Below, one piece after another: positions 8,994 to 17,220 of a stretch of 64,000 bases of DNA. The first letter of the stretch is position 1. The number at the start of each line of letters is the position of its first letter. Below the pieces are notes generated by a model, which did not search any database, was not told the DNA's origin, and saw nothing but the letters and a program-made list of their open reading frames with translations. Made by a program: the position numbers and the translations under genes. Source of the DNA: Solibacillus sp. FSL R7-0682. Lineage in GTDB: Bacteria; Bacillota; Bacilli; Bacillales_A; Planococcaceae. The stretch is from NCBI RefSeq assembly GCF_038005985.1, contig NZ_JBBOUI010000001.1:2004001-2068000 (forward strand). The letters run 5' to 3'.

Positions 8994-9839
8994 TCAGTTA
9001 ATCCAATGAAATGGTGTATGAATGTGTGTAGGTAAGATCGTTCGATCGTTACCTTTAGCCGCATTAATTTGCATTTGGGTTAAAAACATACTTGTAGAAA
9101 GATTTGCATCACTTAAATTTGCATCACGTAAATCCGCTCCTATAAAATCAACACCTCTTAAATCCGTGTTTCTCAAATCCGTTGCGATTAAGTACGCTCC
9201 TCTAAAATCCGTCGTTCTTAAATCTTTACCTTTTAAATTTTTTCCAATCCAATCAACGCCCCTACATTGTTTTCCTTTCTTAATCATGAAAACTTTTGAA
9301 CTTAACTCATTTCGGATGTATTCACTTGTTTCGAGAAGAAGCTCGTTTACAGGTAATCGACAATTTATTAAATCCAAAACTAAAAGGCTATCCGCATCCA
9401 TATTAGTATAGCCTCTTAATTTATCGAATTGTGTACGTAACTTACTACGCAATGAATGTGAAATATTATGAGTTAATGCTTCTGTAATAAAAGCAATCAT
9501 TTCAAATAGCTGCTCTACTATAGGAAAAACACGAAACATTTTTGTGGCGATATGAGGATGTTGCTGCCAACTTAGTCCATTAAAAGTGTCTTGAGAAACT
9601 TTTTGACCCGCACCTAAACAATCGAAAACGGTACATCCCTTAAATCCTCTATTCGTTAAATGATTATGAATTTTACAGCGAAAATCTTTTTGTAAGTTAG
9701 GGCAAATTGTCCCAGCAGGTTTATTTATTGCAAAATCACTTGATGTGACAATATTGAGTGCAACACAGCAGAGTCCAAAACATTTAGAGCAATCAGCTTT
9801 CAAACTTCCCCTAATGTTTTTAGCGGTTTCATTATTCAT
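8994..9839 (-). CDS. Cys-rich (YkgJ-like) plus pentapeptide-repeat protein
   Basis: The 281-residue product joins two parts. The N-terminus has eight cysteines: CSKCFGLCC (17-25), then Cys46, Cys55, Cys69 and Cys74. This spacing resembles the metal-binding CxxCxxxCC pattern of YkgJ-type proteins. After a helical middle, about residues 200-255 are pentapeptide repeats of the A(D/N)Lxx kind (NLKGKDLRTTDF, DLRNTDLRGVDF, ADLRDANLSDANL), which fold into a right-handed quadrilateral helix. Pentapeptide proteins can mimic DNA; related Bacillus proteins have been named oxetanocin-resistance-like. ATG 9839 follows AGAGGT; the frame extends 14 codons upstream without a better start. Function uncertain. 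Confidence 0.75.
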   Translation of the reverse strand: MNNETAKNIRGSLKADCSKCFGLCCVALNIVTSSDFAINKPAGTICPNLQKDFRCKIHNHLTNRGFKGCTVFDCLGAGQKVSQDTFNGLSWQQHPHIATKMFRVFPIVEQLFEMIAFITEALTHNISHSLRSKLRTQFDKLRGYTNMDADSLLVLDLINCRLPVNELLLETSEYIRNELSSKVFMIKKGKQCRGVDWIGKNLKGKDLRTTDFRGAYLIATDLRNTDLRGVDFIGADLRDANLSDANLSTSMFLTQMQINAAKGNDRTILPTHIHTPFHWIN

Positions 9840-10053
9840 TATTAATACCTCTTTAAGGTTTATTTGTTTTCCAATATTCAACTATTTTTAATGGAAAGCT
9901 TTAATTACAATTCTAGCTTCTTTAAAATATTTTACTATTATTGTAACATTATAACTGCAAAGTATTAATCGGAAAATTTAGATAACTTGCCGTAATGCAA
10001 GAAATTAAGGATAAAATGAATACGTGAAGAAATTGAAGTGGAGGAGTAGGAAC

Positions 10054-10266
10054 ATGTCAAAAAAAGAAAAGCCAGAGGAGCTTCGTGAACATCTTTATAA
10101 GGAAGAACTAAAAAATAACCCAGCTGTTCAATTGAATGATACGCTCAATAAAACACAAAGTGGAATGCCCGTAACATCAGGAATGAGTTTGAAGGAACTC
10201 GGCTGGATTATTATATTTATTATCCTTTTTCTTTTCGGATATGGTATGTACAATCTGCTTTTTTGA
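10054..10266 (+). CDS. Small single-TM protein (DUF6366-like)
   Basis: A 70-residue protein with a charged N-terminal half (KKEKPEELREHLYKEELKNN), a NPAVQLNDTLN motif and one C-terminal transmembrane helix (ELGWIIIFIILFLFGYGMY). The layout and the NP-x-x-x-x-N-D motif fit the small Bacillus DUF6366 family, whose role is unknown. ATG 10054 lies after GGAGGAGTAGG; an earlier in-frame ATG-type start at 10024 lacks such a site. Confidence 0.65.
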   Translation: MSKKEKPEELREHLYKEELKNNPAVQLNDTLNKTQSGMPVTSGMSLKELGWIIIFIILFLFGYGMYNLLF

Positions 10267-10413
10267 AATGGGAACGTAGCAGAACGGAAAAATATTTTCT
10301 CACAGTAAGTGTTGACCTAATGATAGCTAATCTTAAGAATAAATTAAGATTTTACGTAATGCTATATTAAGATTTCCTGGCTATGATAGATGGAGTAGTT
10401 AGGAGGAAATACA

Positions 10414-10890
10414 ATGAAAAAACTTTTAAATTTAGCTTTTTGGCTTGTGTTGGTATTTTATGCGTACTTATTAATTGACACAGTATTTATATCACGAGAT
10501 GCGAACCGTAGTGTCAATTTAGTGCCTTTTCAAATGATAGCAGAGCAAGGCTTTACGTTAAACGTCTGGGGAAATATTCTTATGTTTATTCCTTTAGGGA
10601 TATACTTCGCAGACTTTTTGAAACGTTTTAATTTTGGAAAAGCAATGGGTGCAGTAATAACTACGAGCTTAGGAATTGAAGCACTCCAATACATTCTGAA
10701 GCGCGGAGCAAGCGATATTGATGATTTACTATTAAATTCAATAGGCGGATTAATCGGTATTTTCATCTATCTCGTCTTGAAAAAAATGTTTAAATCGAAA
10801 GAGCATGTGCATGTTGCCATTTCCGTATTGTCACTTGTAGTGGGGCTGCCAGTGTTTGTTTTAGCGGCAATGCTTGTTCTATATAACTAA
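10414..10890 (+). CDS. VanZ-like family membrane protein
   Basis: A 158-residue protein with about four to five transmembrane helices. The signatures NLVPFQMI, NVWGNILMFIPLGIYFADFL, EALQYIL and SDIDDLLLNSIGGLIG are those of VanZ-like proteins. VanZ gives low-level teicoplanin resistance in vancomycin-resistance clusters, but solitary VanZ-like proteins are common in Firmicutes and have no settled function. ATG follows AGGAGG. No van genes lie nearby. Confidence 0.85.
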   Translation: MKKLLNLAFWLVLVFYAYLLIDTVFISRDANRSVNLVPFQMIAEQGFTLNVWGNILMFIPLGIYFADFLKRFNFGKAMGAVITTSLGIEALQYILKRGASDIDDLLLNSIGGLIGIFIYLVLKKMFKSKEHVHVAISVLSLVVGLPVFVLAAMLVLYN

Positions 10891-11126
10891 CAAAATTAAT
10901 AGTCCCGTAAAAACGATATCAGCTTTAACTATTGAAACAAAGTAGACTGACGGAATCGAATTGAACAGGGGCAAAACAATATGAGAATTTAATAGTTTGT
11001 TTACGCACTCATTCTATTAAGATCAAAAATAAGTATAATTCATTGACCGCACCATATTATAAATATAAAATCCAATTAATGGTAAATATATACAATTTGT
11101 AAATTTAAATATTGGAGGTGTGTTTG

Positions 11127-13073
11127 ATGCATTTACGAAAGACATTATTTAGTATAATTTTAGTAACTTTATTTTTAGTAGGGTGCAGTGATGATACAGA
11201 ATATAGCCATTTAGAAGATACAATTAGGATTTTAACTTCTGATGAAATGGATGGTCGTCTTACTGGGACAAAAGGTAATGACCTAGCGCTATCTTTCATT
11301 GAAGAAAAATTCCGGGAAATAGGGTTAGAGCCTATCAACGTGGATAATGAGTCACTATTATTGCAGTATCCTCATAAATTTCATAATCCAGAAAAAGCAA
11401 CCTATCAAATACAAATTATTTCTGACAGTGGAGTCAAAGTAAATTTGATACGTGGCATTGATTTTTTGGAGAGAAACGGTTATAGCAACTATGAAAAAAC
11501 GTTGCCTTTTACGTTTGATAGCCAAAGTTCGGAGACAGAGCAAGCTTATGTTGTCTTAAAAGACAGAAGTAATTTCCAAGAAGCTTTTGAAAAATCTCAA
11601 GGGGTATTTATTGTAGAAGAAGCTTTTTCTAAGTCATTATTAATTGACACTGTTGAGAAACCTGTTATTCAAATTTTTACAGACACGTATAATAGATTAA
11701 AAGAATTTTCTAGTGGACAAATAATGATGAACATATCAGTGGAAGAAGAAATGATTGATGCATACAACATAGCAGGTAAGATTCCAGGTAAAGATAATAA
11801 AAATGTACTTGTTCTGTCTGCTCATTTTGATCATGTAGGAACTGTTGGTGATTCCATTTATCGAGGAGCCATTGATAATGCGTCCGGAGTTGCGGTATTA
11901 CTTGAAATAGCCCAAAAATTAGTAAGCTCGACTGAAAAATTTGATAACGAGATTATTATAGTTGCCTTTAACGGTGAAGAATCAGGGCTTCAAGGGAGTT
12001 CTCATTTAGTCGAAGAGTTGAGTGACAAATATAATAGCATTAATAATATTAATTTAGATTCTTTGTATAATGCGCCAATAAGTATTGTTTCACGGGAGGA
12101 TGAAGTTTCGGAAGATTTATTGGAAGACCTGAAATCTATCTTGAAAGAAAGTAGTGTGGATTTTAATACTGATTTAAGTGGAGGATTAACAAGCGATCAC
12201 TCAATATTTCTAAGTAAGCATATTAATGCTATGACGATTTCCAGTCAGAATGTGACCCCAAAAATCCATCGTTCCTCAGATACAATGGAAGAAGTAGATT
12301 TCCCATCATTAGTGAAGATAACTGAAAGTATCGTCCAATTCATCCATAATTATCATCACAAAGAATACGGACATCCATCTAACTCTGTCCTGGAAAACAG
12401 CACTTCTCAAGTAGCGGCTGAAGATGATTTCGAGTTCCAGGTAACAGAAAGGGCGAAATTGAATCACAATGAATATACATTTAAACAAAGCCCTAAAAAT
12501 AATGTCCGATATTTAATAAATAATCCAGACTACACATTTACAGACCTTCATGAATTCAAAAAGTACTATCCTGCGATTGATTATGAATCAATCATTGATG
12601 AATATCATTTAAGTAGTATTCGTGTATACAACTCATATGGCCAAGAAATTGATATGCTCAATTTGGAAGAAGATAAAGTCTATACGCATGAATTGAGTTC
12701 TGATGATGTATTGTCGATATCTTTTAACTATTCAAGTATTAATGATGAGAAGCAAAAACTTATTGTAGATATAGGTAAGCAAACACCAATGGAAAATAAG
12801 GAGTTTGTATATGAGGAGATAGATATTAAGGGTATACCCTATACACTTAGTTACAGTATAAACAGTGACCATCTTTTTGGATTTTCATATCACCAAGAGG
12901 TTAACGGGGTTACTTACACGATAAGCTTTAGAAATGGGGAGGAGGTAGTTAGTGAGTTCAATGGCCACCAAGTAACCGGTATCAAGTCATCAATGTCTGA
13001 AGAGGATGTTAAAGTCTTGATCGAGGATATCAATGTTCCTAGATTGGTTTTAAATACATTAGAATCTCTTTAG
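11127..13073 (+). CDS. M28-family metallopeptidase lipoprotein with C-terminal extension
   Basis: A 648-residue exported protein. Lipobox LVGC places lipidated Cys20 at the membrane. Residues about 25-400 form an M28 aminopeptidase with its inserted PA-like domain. Zinc ligands and catalytic acids are visible: SAHFDHVG (His233), AIDNASGVA (Asp250), NGEESG (Glu284/Glu285), INLDS (Asp311) and a late SDHSIF His. It probably trims peptides outside the cell. About 240 residues after the catalytic domain have no family I recognise. ATG 11127 is chosen over TTG 11112 because GGAGGTG lies 7 bases ahead. The 220-base gap upstream shows nothing notable. Confidence 0.85.
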   Translation: MHLRKTLFSIILVTLFLVGCSDDTEYSHLEDTIRILTSDEMDGRLTGTKGNDLALSFIEEKFREIGLEPINVDNESLLLQYPHKFHNPEKATYQIQIISDSGVKVNLIRGIDFLERNGYSNYEKTLPFTFDSQSSETEQAYVVLKDRSNFQEAFEKSQGVFIVEEAFSKSLLIDTVEKPVIQIFTDTYNRLKEFSSGQIMMNISVEEEMIDAYNIAGKIPGKDNKNVLVLSAHFDHVGTVGDSIYRGAIDNASGVAVLLEIAQKLVSSTEKFDNEIIIVAFNGEESGLQGSSHLVEELSDKYNSINNINLDSLYNAPISIVSREDEVSEDLLEDLKSILKESSVDFNTDLSGGLTSDHSIFLSKHINAMTISSQNVTPKIHRSSDTMEEVDFPSLVKITESIVQFIHNYHHKEYGHPSNSVLENSTSQVAAEDDFEFQVTERAKLNHNEYTFKQSPKNNVRYLINNPDYTFTDLHEFKKYYPAIDYESIIDEYHLSSIRVYNSYGQEIDMLNLEEDKVYTHELSSDDVLSISFNYSSINDEKQKLIVDIGKQTPMENKEFVYEEIDIKGIPYTLSYSINSDHLFGFSYHQEVNGVTYTISFRNGEEVVSEFNGHQVTGIKSSMSEEDVKVLIEDINVPRLVLNTLESL

Positions 13074-13135
13074 GTGTATGTTGAAAAAAGTATCATAAGG
13101 AATATATTTAAATTAAAAAATAGAGCATATAAGAG

Positions 13136-13183
13136 CCCCGAATTGTAGACACGAAAAGTGCACTTATTCGGGGTTTCGTTTTT
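13136..13183 (+). terminator. Terminator after M28 peptidase gene
   Basis: CCCCGAAT (13136-13143) pairs with ATTCGGGG (13166-13173), with an inner CAC/GTG pair, and is followed by TTTCGTTTTT. This is a strong intrinsic terminator. Confidence 0.8.
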
Positions 13184-13199
13184 AGTATAATACATCTTT

Positions 13200-13372
13200 T
13201 ATTGGTTCTATAATATTTGTTGGGGCATCTATTCAATTTGTGCAAAAAAAGCACAAGATCATCCTTTTTTATATACTTGAATTGACGAGAAACAAGTAAT
13301 GGAAATCAACGGACTTGTTTAGAAAAAACAAAAAGGTAGTGCCGATTGATGAATCATTATGACATTACCCCG
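13200..13372 (+). mobile_element. Degenerate ISL3-type element remnant, copy 1
   Basis: Two blocks here match, in inverted orientation, the remnant near 23.2-23.5 kb. Block 13200-13251 is about 88% identical to the complement of 23427-23478. Block 13297-13371 is almost identical to the complement of 23195-23270 (two differences seen). The middle of the element is missing or replaced here. The second copy encodes an ISL3 transposase fragment, which identifies the family. No complete transposase remains. Confidence 0.75.
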
Positions 13373-13411
13373 AAATTTCACTCATAAACCCTTTATTTAC
13401 ATTTTTATACA

Positions 13412-13433
13412 TATAATGTAAAGTGAACTTTAC
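13412..13433 (+). promoter_or_regulatory. -10 element and XRE operator, pair 1
   Basis: TATAAT (13412-13417) is directly followed by a 16-base palindrome GTAAAG-TGAA-CTTTAC (13418-13433), then TTTTAG. The same arrangement precedes the second XRE gene. A repressor bound here would cover the transcription start, consistent with autoregulation by the downstream XRE protein. No good -35 element was found at normal spacing. Confidence 0.6.
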
Positions 13434-13451
13434 TTTTAGGTAGCTGAAACA

Positions 13452-13655
13452 ATGAAAAATAATATGAAGGACTTACGTGCAAGATTTGATTTTTCTCAGG
13501 ATGTATTAGCCGAAAAGTTACGAGTTTCTAGGCAAACTATTATCTCTTTAGAAAAAGGACGTTATAATCCTTCAAGCACGCAAGCGTTTAAATTAGCCAG
13601 ACTATTTAATTGTCATATTGAAGATATTTTTATTTATGAGGAGGATAATGAATGA
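13452..13655 (+). CDS. XRE-family transcriptional regulator (pair 1)
   Basis: A 67-residue single-domain lambda-repressor-like HTH: MKDLRARFDFSQDVLAEKL, RVSRQTIISLEKGRYNPS, ending CHIEDIFIYEE. The recognition helix SRQTIISLEKGRYNPS is shared with the XRE protein at 20583. Such mini-regulators in Firmicutes usually sit next to a small membrane protein gene and repress their own operon. It overlaps the membrane protein gene by 4 bases (ATGA). The palindrome just upstream is the likely operator. Confidence 0.88.
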   Translation: MKNNMKDLRARFDFSQDVLAEKLRVSRQTIISLEKGRYNPSSTQAFKLARLFNCHIEDIFIYEEDNE

Positions 13656-14026
13656 AAAACAGGAGGACAATATTTTTAATTTTTGGCTTTATTATGCTAT
13701 TCAATGCAATTTTTATTAATGGCGCATATATTGTTTCGGGCCAATTTCCAGAAGGATTACTAGCTTTTGCTTTTACGATTATGACATTTTGTTTAGCCTA
13801 TTTAGCACCTCACTTGGCTGAGAAAGATGAGCGCGCACAAAGAATTCGAGAACGTGCGATATATAGTAGTTATTTTTGGGGAATGGGTTTTGCGGTTATG
13901 TTAATGATACTCTTCAACCCTACATCAACTTTAAATCTTGCTACCTTTCACGTATTATCCCTTTTCGTGGCATTTTATATATCTACCGTCTTTTTAAACA
14001 TGGTTTATTATGCAAAAAAATATTAA
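13652..14026 (+). CDS. Small four-TM membrane protein paired with XRE regulator
   Basis: A 124-residue membrane protein with four predicted helices: two before and two after a charged cytoplasmic loop HLAEKDERAQRIRERAIYSS. The loop motif KDER followed by RxRE recurs in the partner of the second XRE gene (ESKDERGKGIS), so the two are likely members of one broad family (DUF2178/DUF3796-like). Start overlaps the XRE stop. Function unknown; coupling to the regulator suggests it is its regulatory target or partner. Confidence 0.75.
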   Translation: MKNRRTIFLIFGFIMLFNAIFINGAYIVSGQFPEGLLAFAFTIMTFCLAYLAPHLAEKDERAQRIRERAIYSSYFWGMGFAVMLMILFNPTSTLNLATFHVLSLFVAFYISTVFLNMVYYAKKY

Positions 14027-14116
14027 ATGTACTATTAAAATGGGATCAATCAATCAACACGGGAACCATTTTATAACAATTGAAGTCTGTACTTGTAAAA
14101 GGAGAGGTGTACAATA

Positions 14117-14674
14117 ATGAAGATAACAGTATTCATTGGAAGTTCAAGAAAAGATGGAAATAGTGAACTATTGGCAAACTTAGTTGTGCAAGGTATCGAA
14201 CATGAAAAAGTATATTTAAAGGATTTACACATTTTACCGATCGAGGATTTAAGGCATACTAAAAATGGCTTTCAAGTATTTAATGACGATTATGATCAGT
14301 TGATTGAAATGTTAGAGAAAAGCGATGTGGTAATCTTTGCAACACCGATATACTGGTACAGCATGTCTGGCTTAATGAAAAATATGATAGACCGATTTAG
14401 TCAAGCAATTCGAGATGAGCGGTATCCAACATTTAAAGAGCATTTAAAAACAATACAAACAATTGTCGTAGCCGTTGGTGGTGATGAACCAAGGATTAAG
14501 GGTCTACCACTTATTCAGCAGTTTCAATACACATTCGATTTTTTAAATATGCCATTTTCATCTTATATTATAGGAGAAGCGAATAAACCAGGGGATATTT
14601 TTAATGACAGCTTCGCTTTAGCTCAAGCAGCCTGGTTAAATAAAAAACTTAAATCAGGACAATTAACGGACTAA
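14117..14674 (+). CDS. Flavodoxin-like NAD(P)H-dependent oxidoreductase
   Basis: The 185-residue protein is a flavodoxin-fold FMN reductase. The phosphate-binding loop GSSRKDGNSELLA is at residues 8-20, and the flavin-contact motif TPIYWYSMSGLMKNMIDR is at about 75-95, followed by a GG motif (VVAVGGDEPR). Members reduce FMN, quinones or azo compounds with NAD(P)H; the substrate is not predictable. ATG 14117 follows AGGAGAGGTG. It lies 90 bases after the XRE pair and may share its transcript. Confidence 0.85.
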   Translation: MKITVFIGSSRKDGNSELLANLVVQGIEHEKVYLKDLHILPIEDLRHTKNGFQVFNDDYDQLIEMLEKSDVVIFATPIYWYSMSGLMKNMIDRFSQAIRDERYPTFKEHLKTIQTIVVAVGGDEPRIKGLPLIQQFQYTFDFLNMPFSSYIIGEANKPGDIFNDSFALAQAAWLNKKLKSGQLTD

Positions 14675-14723
14675 AATAGCTGTGCTAATTGAATATTAAA
14701 ATAGGTTTATGGAGGAGTGTTAA

Positions 14724-15017
14724 TTGGAAAGTTTATTCATAATTCTGATGTGTTTATTTATCGTTAGTGCAAATATAATTGGGTTTATCTATTACAGAAA
14801 AAAGAAGAATTTATATATTTCCGCTTTTACAATCTTACTATTAGCAGCCTTTTTTGGTTCCATCGGCGGTGCATTAGCGGTATTTATTATTCGTGATCCT
14901 TTCGCGATTTTTTACGGTTTGCAGCTCGGCTATTATTTAATGATAAATAGTTTTATTGTTTTTATTATTGCCATTTTAGTAACTATTGTAAAAAAGTTTA
15001 ACCACCGAGTATTGTAA
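14724..15017 (+). CDS. Small three-TM membrane protein, hypothetical
   Basis: A 97-residue protein with three hydrophobic segments (about 3-24, 31-52 and 62-88) and KKK after the first, giving an N-out arrangement. The glycine-rich middle GSIGGALAVF recalls DUF1294-like proteins, but the match is weak. TTG 14724 is used; GGAGGAG lies 7 bases ahead. It probably continues the operon from the reductase gene. Confidence 0.65.
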   Translation: MESLFIILMCLFIVSANIIGFIYYRKKKNLYISAFTILLLAAFFGSIGGALAVFIIRDPFAIFYGLQLGYYLMINSFIVFIIAILVTIVKKFNHRVL

Positions 15018-15235
15018 AACATTATAAACGGGCGTGATTCTATAAACAATTATACTTCGGAAGAAGGAGCAAGAAATTTATTAGTGACTATAAAAATGAT
15101 TGAATCATTCGAGAAGATGTTTGCAACATATGAAGCTAACAATACTGAGTGGAAAAGCGGGAATGGGCACCATAAAATATGGAGACCTTTCCAGCCTTTA
15201 ATGATCTCATCATTGATAAGCCTTTAATTTCTTTG

Positions 15236-15418
15236 TTATGCATAGGAATGGAGTCCTGCTATTACTAAATTGACGAATACTTGATTAAAGATGATGATTC
15301 CAAAGCCAATAATAGCCATCCAAGCTGTTTTTTCTCCTTCCCATGATTTTGACAGACGTAGATGTAGAATCAAATAAAACACGCCTTGACGATATGCATC
15401 GACATGACGTGCTTTCAC
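15236..15418 (-). pseudogene. C-terminal fragment of cytochrome c biogenesis protein ResC/CcsA
   Basis: The frame ends with [20 protein letters not shown] then GFGIIIF and [12 protein letters not shown]-stop. This is the recognisable C-terminus of ResC/CcsA-type cytochrome c maturation proteins ([10 protein letters not shown] ... [12 protein letters not shown] in family members as I recall). About 45 residues of homology remain out of nearly 400, and no upstream part is seen. The fragment sits between the BmrA-like gene and a 218-base region (15018-15235) with no clear gene, pointing to a deletion or rearrangement junction. Confidence 0.7.
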
Positions 15419-15435
15419 AGTGGCTTTACTTAAAT

Positions 15436-17166
15436 TTACTCGCTATCCAACTGTTTCGAGGAAAGCTGCTGTAGCTTTTGATAATATGGATGAGATTTCA
15501 TCAGCTCCTCGTGTGTACCTCGACCTGTTATTTCACCGTTTTCAAGTACAAGGATTTGATTTGCATGCTTAATCGTTGATAATCGGTGCGCAATAATTAA
15601 TGTCGTACGATTTGTCATTAAGCGCGTTAATGCCTCCTGTACCGCATGCTCTGATTCGTTATCTAAACTTGAAGTTGCTTCGTCTAACAGTAAAATCTTT
15701 GGATTACGTAATATCGCCCGAGCGATCGCAATTCGCTGGCGTTGACCACCAGACAGCTTCATTCCACCTTCACCAACTTGCTCATCTAGTTGGTTCGGGA
15801 AATGGGCTACAAATGACCATGCATTTGCCTGTATTAATGCCTCTTTAACGTCTTTATCATTTTTTTGTTGGCTTCCATAAAGGACATTATCACGAATTGT
15901 TCCACTCATTATCGGACTTTCCTGTGACACATAACCAAATAATGAACGCCATTCATGTAAGTTGATTTGTTCAATACGCTGCTCTCCATATAGCAGGGAA
16001 CCTTTGTTCACGTTATAAAAACGCTCAAGTAAAGAAAAGATGGTCGTCTTCCCGCCGCCGCTCGCGCCAACAAGAGCGGTAATTTGTCCTTTAGGAAGAA
16101 TTGCTGAAAGCTCTTGTAAAACAGGCTTTTCATTGTATCGGAAATTAATGTTTTGTAACACAATATTTTGCTCATCTATCGGTAAATGCTGTGCACCACC
16201 TTGTTCAATTGGCAATGATAAAATATCATTTAATCGCTCTGTTGCACCAAGCGCCTTTTGGAAGGAAGTGAAAAAGCTGGCCATTTGCGTAAATGGGACA
16301 ATTATTTGAATAAGATAAAACATTATTGCCACTAGTTCGCCAGCAGATATGGCACCGGTTGCAACTTGTGCACCACCATAGCCAAATAATACGATGACGA
16401 CGAGCATCATAATGAGGGTCATAATTGGCGACAGCAGGGCCATAATTTTTGCTTCCTTTAGACCGTAGCGATAAAGCTCATGAATCTGAGCCTTGCCTTT
16501 ATCAATTTCCAGTTTCTCTGCTTGATAAGCTTTTACCATCCGAATATTACTTAAAACCCGGCCTAAGTTTCCTGTGAACTTGGCAAGAGCATCCTGGTTT
16601 GACACCGCAACCCCATGCATTTTTCTCCCTAAAGGCATCATGGTTAACACCGTAAGTGGGACCGCAATCAGCATAAGGAGTGTCATTTTCCAATCGATGA
16701 ATAATAAAATAATGACCGAGCCAATAATTGCAAGTAGACCATTTAAAAAGTTGATAAGATGCTGTGTAATTAGCTCTTTTACAACATTTGTATCTTGCGT
16801 AATCCGACTCATCGTTTCTCCTGATTCATGTTCATCGAAATAAGGCATAGTTAGCTTCAACACATGCGCCCAGACACGATTACGTATTGCGGATACGAGG
16901 CCTTCTCCGATGGAAGTCATTAAGTAAAAGCTTACGCCTGATAATATTGCTTGCCCAATTAATGCGGCTGCAGCAATTAGCAATAAAGTATAAGAAAGTC
17001 CACCGTCTGCAAATTGATTCACCATTTGCATAAGTAATAATGGGACTAACAAACCTGCTATTGTTTCAATAATGCCAATTAAAATCGCAAAGCTAATTCT
17101 TTTTTTAGGGGGATTAGCGTGCTTAATTAAATCTATGAGCCGTTTCGGATTTAAATTTTTGTCCAT
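15436..17166 (-). CDS. BmrA-like multidrug ABC half-transporter
   Basis: A 576-residue half-transporter: six TM helices (about 25-320) fused to one ATPase. Family marks are [35 protein letters not shown] (Walker A), [31 protein letters not shown] and [12 protein letters not shown]. The match to Bacillus subtilis BmrA (YvcC), a homodimeric drug exporter, extends along the length and includes GRGTHEELM near the C-terminus. ATG 17166 is chosen because AAAGGA lies 9 bases ahead; upstream in-frame ATGs sit too close to it. It follows the yndJ-like gene by 54 bases and is probably cotranscribed. Confidence 0.85.
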   Translation of the reverse strand: MDKNLNPKRLIDLIKHANPPKKRISFAILIGIIETIAGLLVPLLLMQMVNQFADGGLSYTLLLIAAAALIGQAILSGVSFYLMTSIGEGLVSAIRNRVWAHVLKLTMPYFDEHESGETMSRITQDTNVVKELITQHLINFLNGLLAIIGSVIILLFIDWKMTLLMLIAVPLTVLTMMPLGRKMHGVAVSNQDALAKFTGNLGRVLSNIRMVKAYQAEKLEIDKGKAQIHELYRYGLKEAKIMALLSPIMTLIMMLVVIVLFGYGGAQVATGAISAGELVAIMFYLIQIIVPFTQMASFFTSFQKALGATERLNDILSLPIEQGGAQHLPIDEQNIVLQNINFRYNEKPVLQELSAILPKGQITALVGASGGGKTTIFSLLERFYNVNKGSLLYGEQRIEQINLHEWRSLFGYVSQESPIMSGTIRDNVLYGSQQKNDKDVKEALIQANAWSFVAHFPNQLDEQVGEGGMKLSGGQRQRIAIARAILRNPKILLLDEATSSLDNESEHAVQEALTRLMTNRTTLIIAHRLSTIKHANQILVLENGEITGRGTHEELMKSHPYYQKLQQLSSKQLDSE

Positions 17167-17220
17167 TGAATCCATTCCTTTCATCCATATATACGAACAC
17201 ATTCATTTATCAAATTTCTA

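Noticed and set aside
9022-9411. 129-codon plus-strand frame opposite the pentapeptide gene
   Set aside because: Its SLKS/APLKS periodicity is the antisense image of the pentapeptide repeats; no start signals.
13392-13411. TTTACA as -35 for the first XRE promoter
   Set aside because: Spacing to TATAAT is only about 10 bases; the true -35 is not evident.
15084-15227. 47-codon frame with GTG start (MIESFEKMFATYEANN region)
   Set aside because: Nearest ribosome-like sequence is too far away and no homologue comes to mind.
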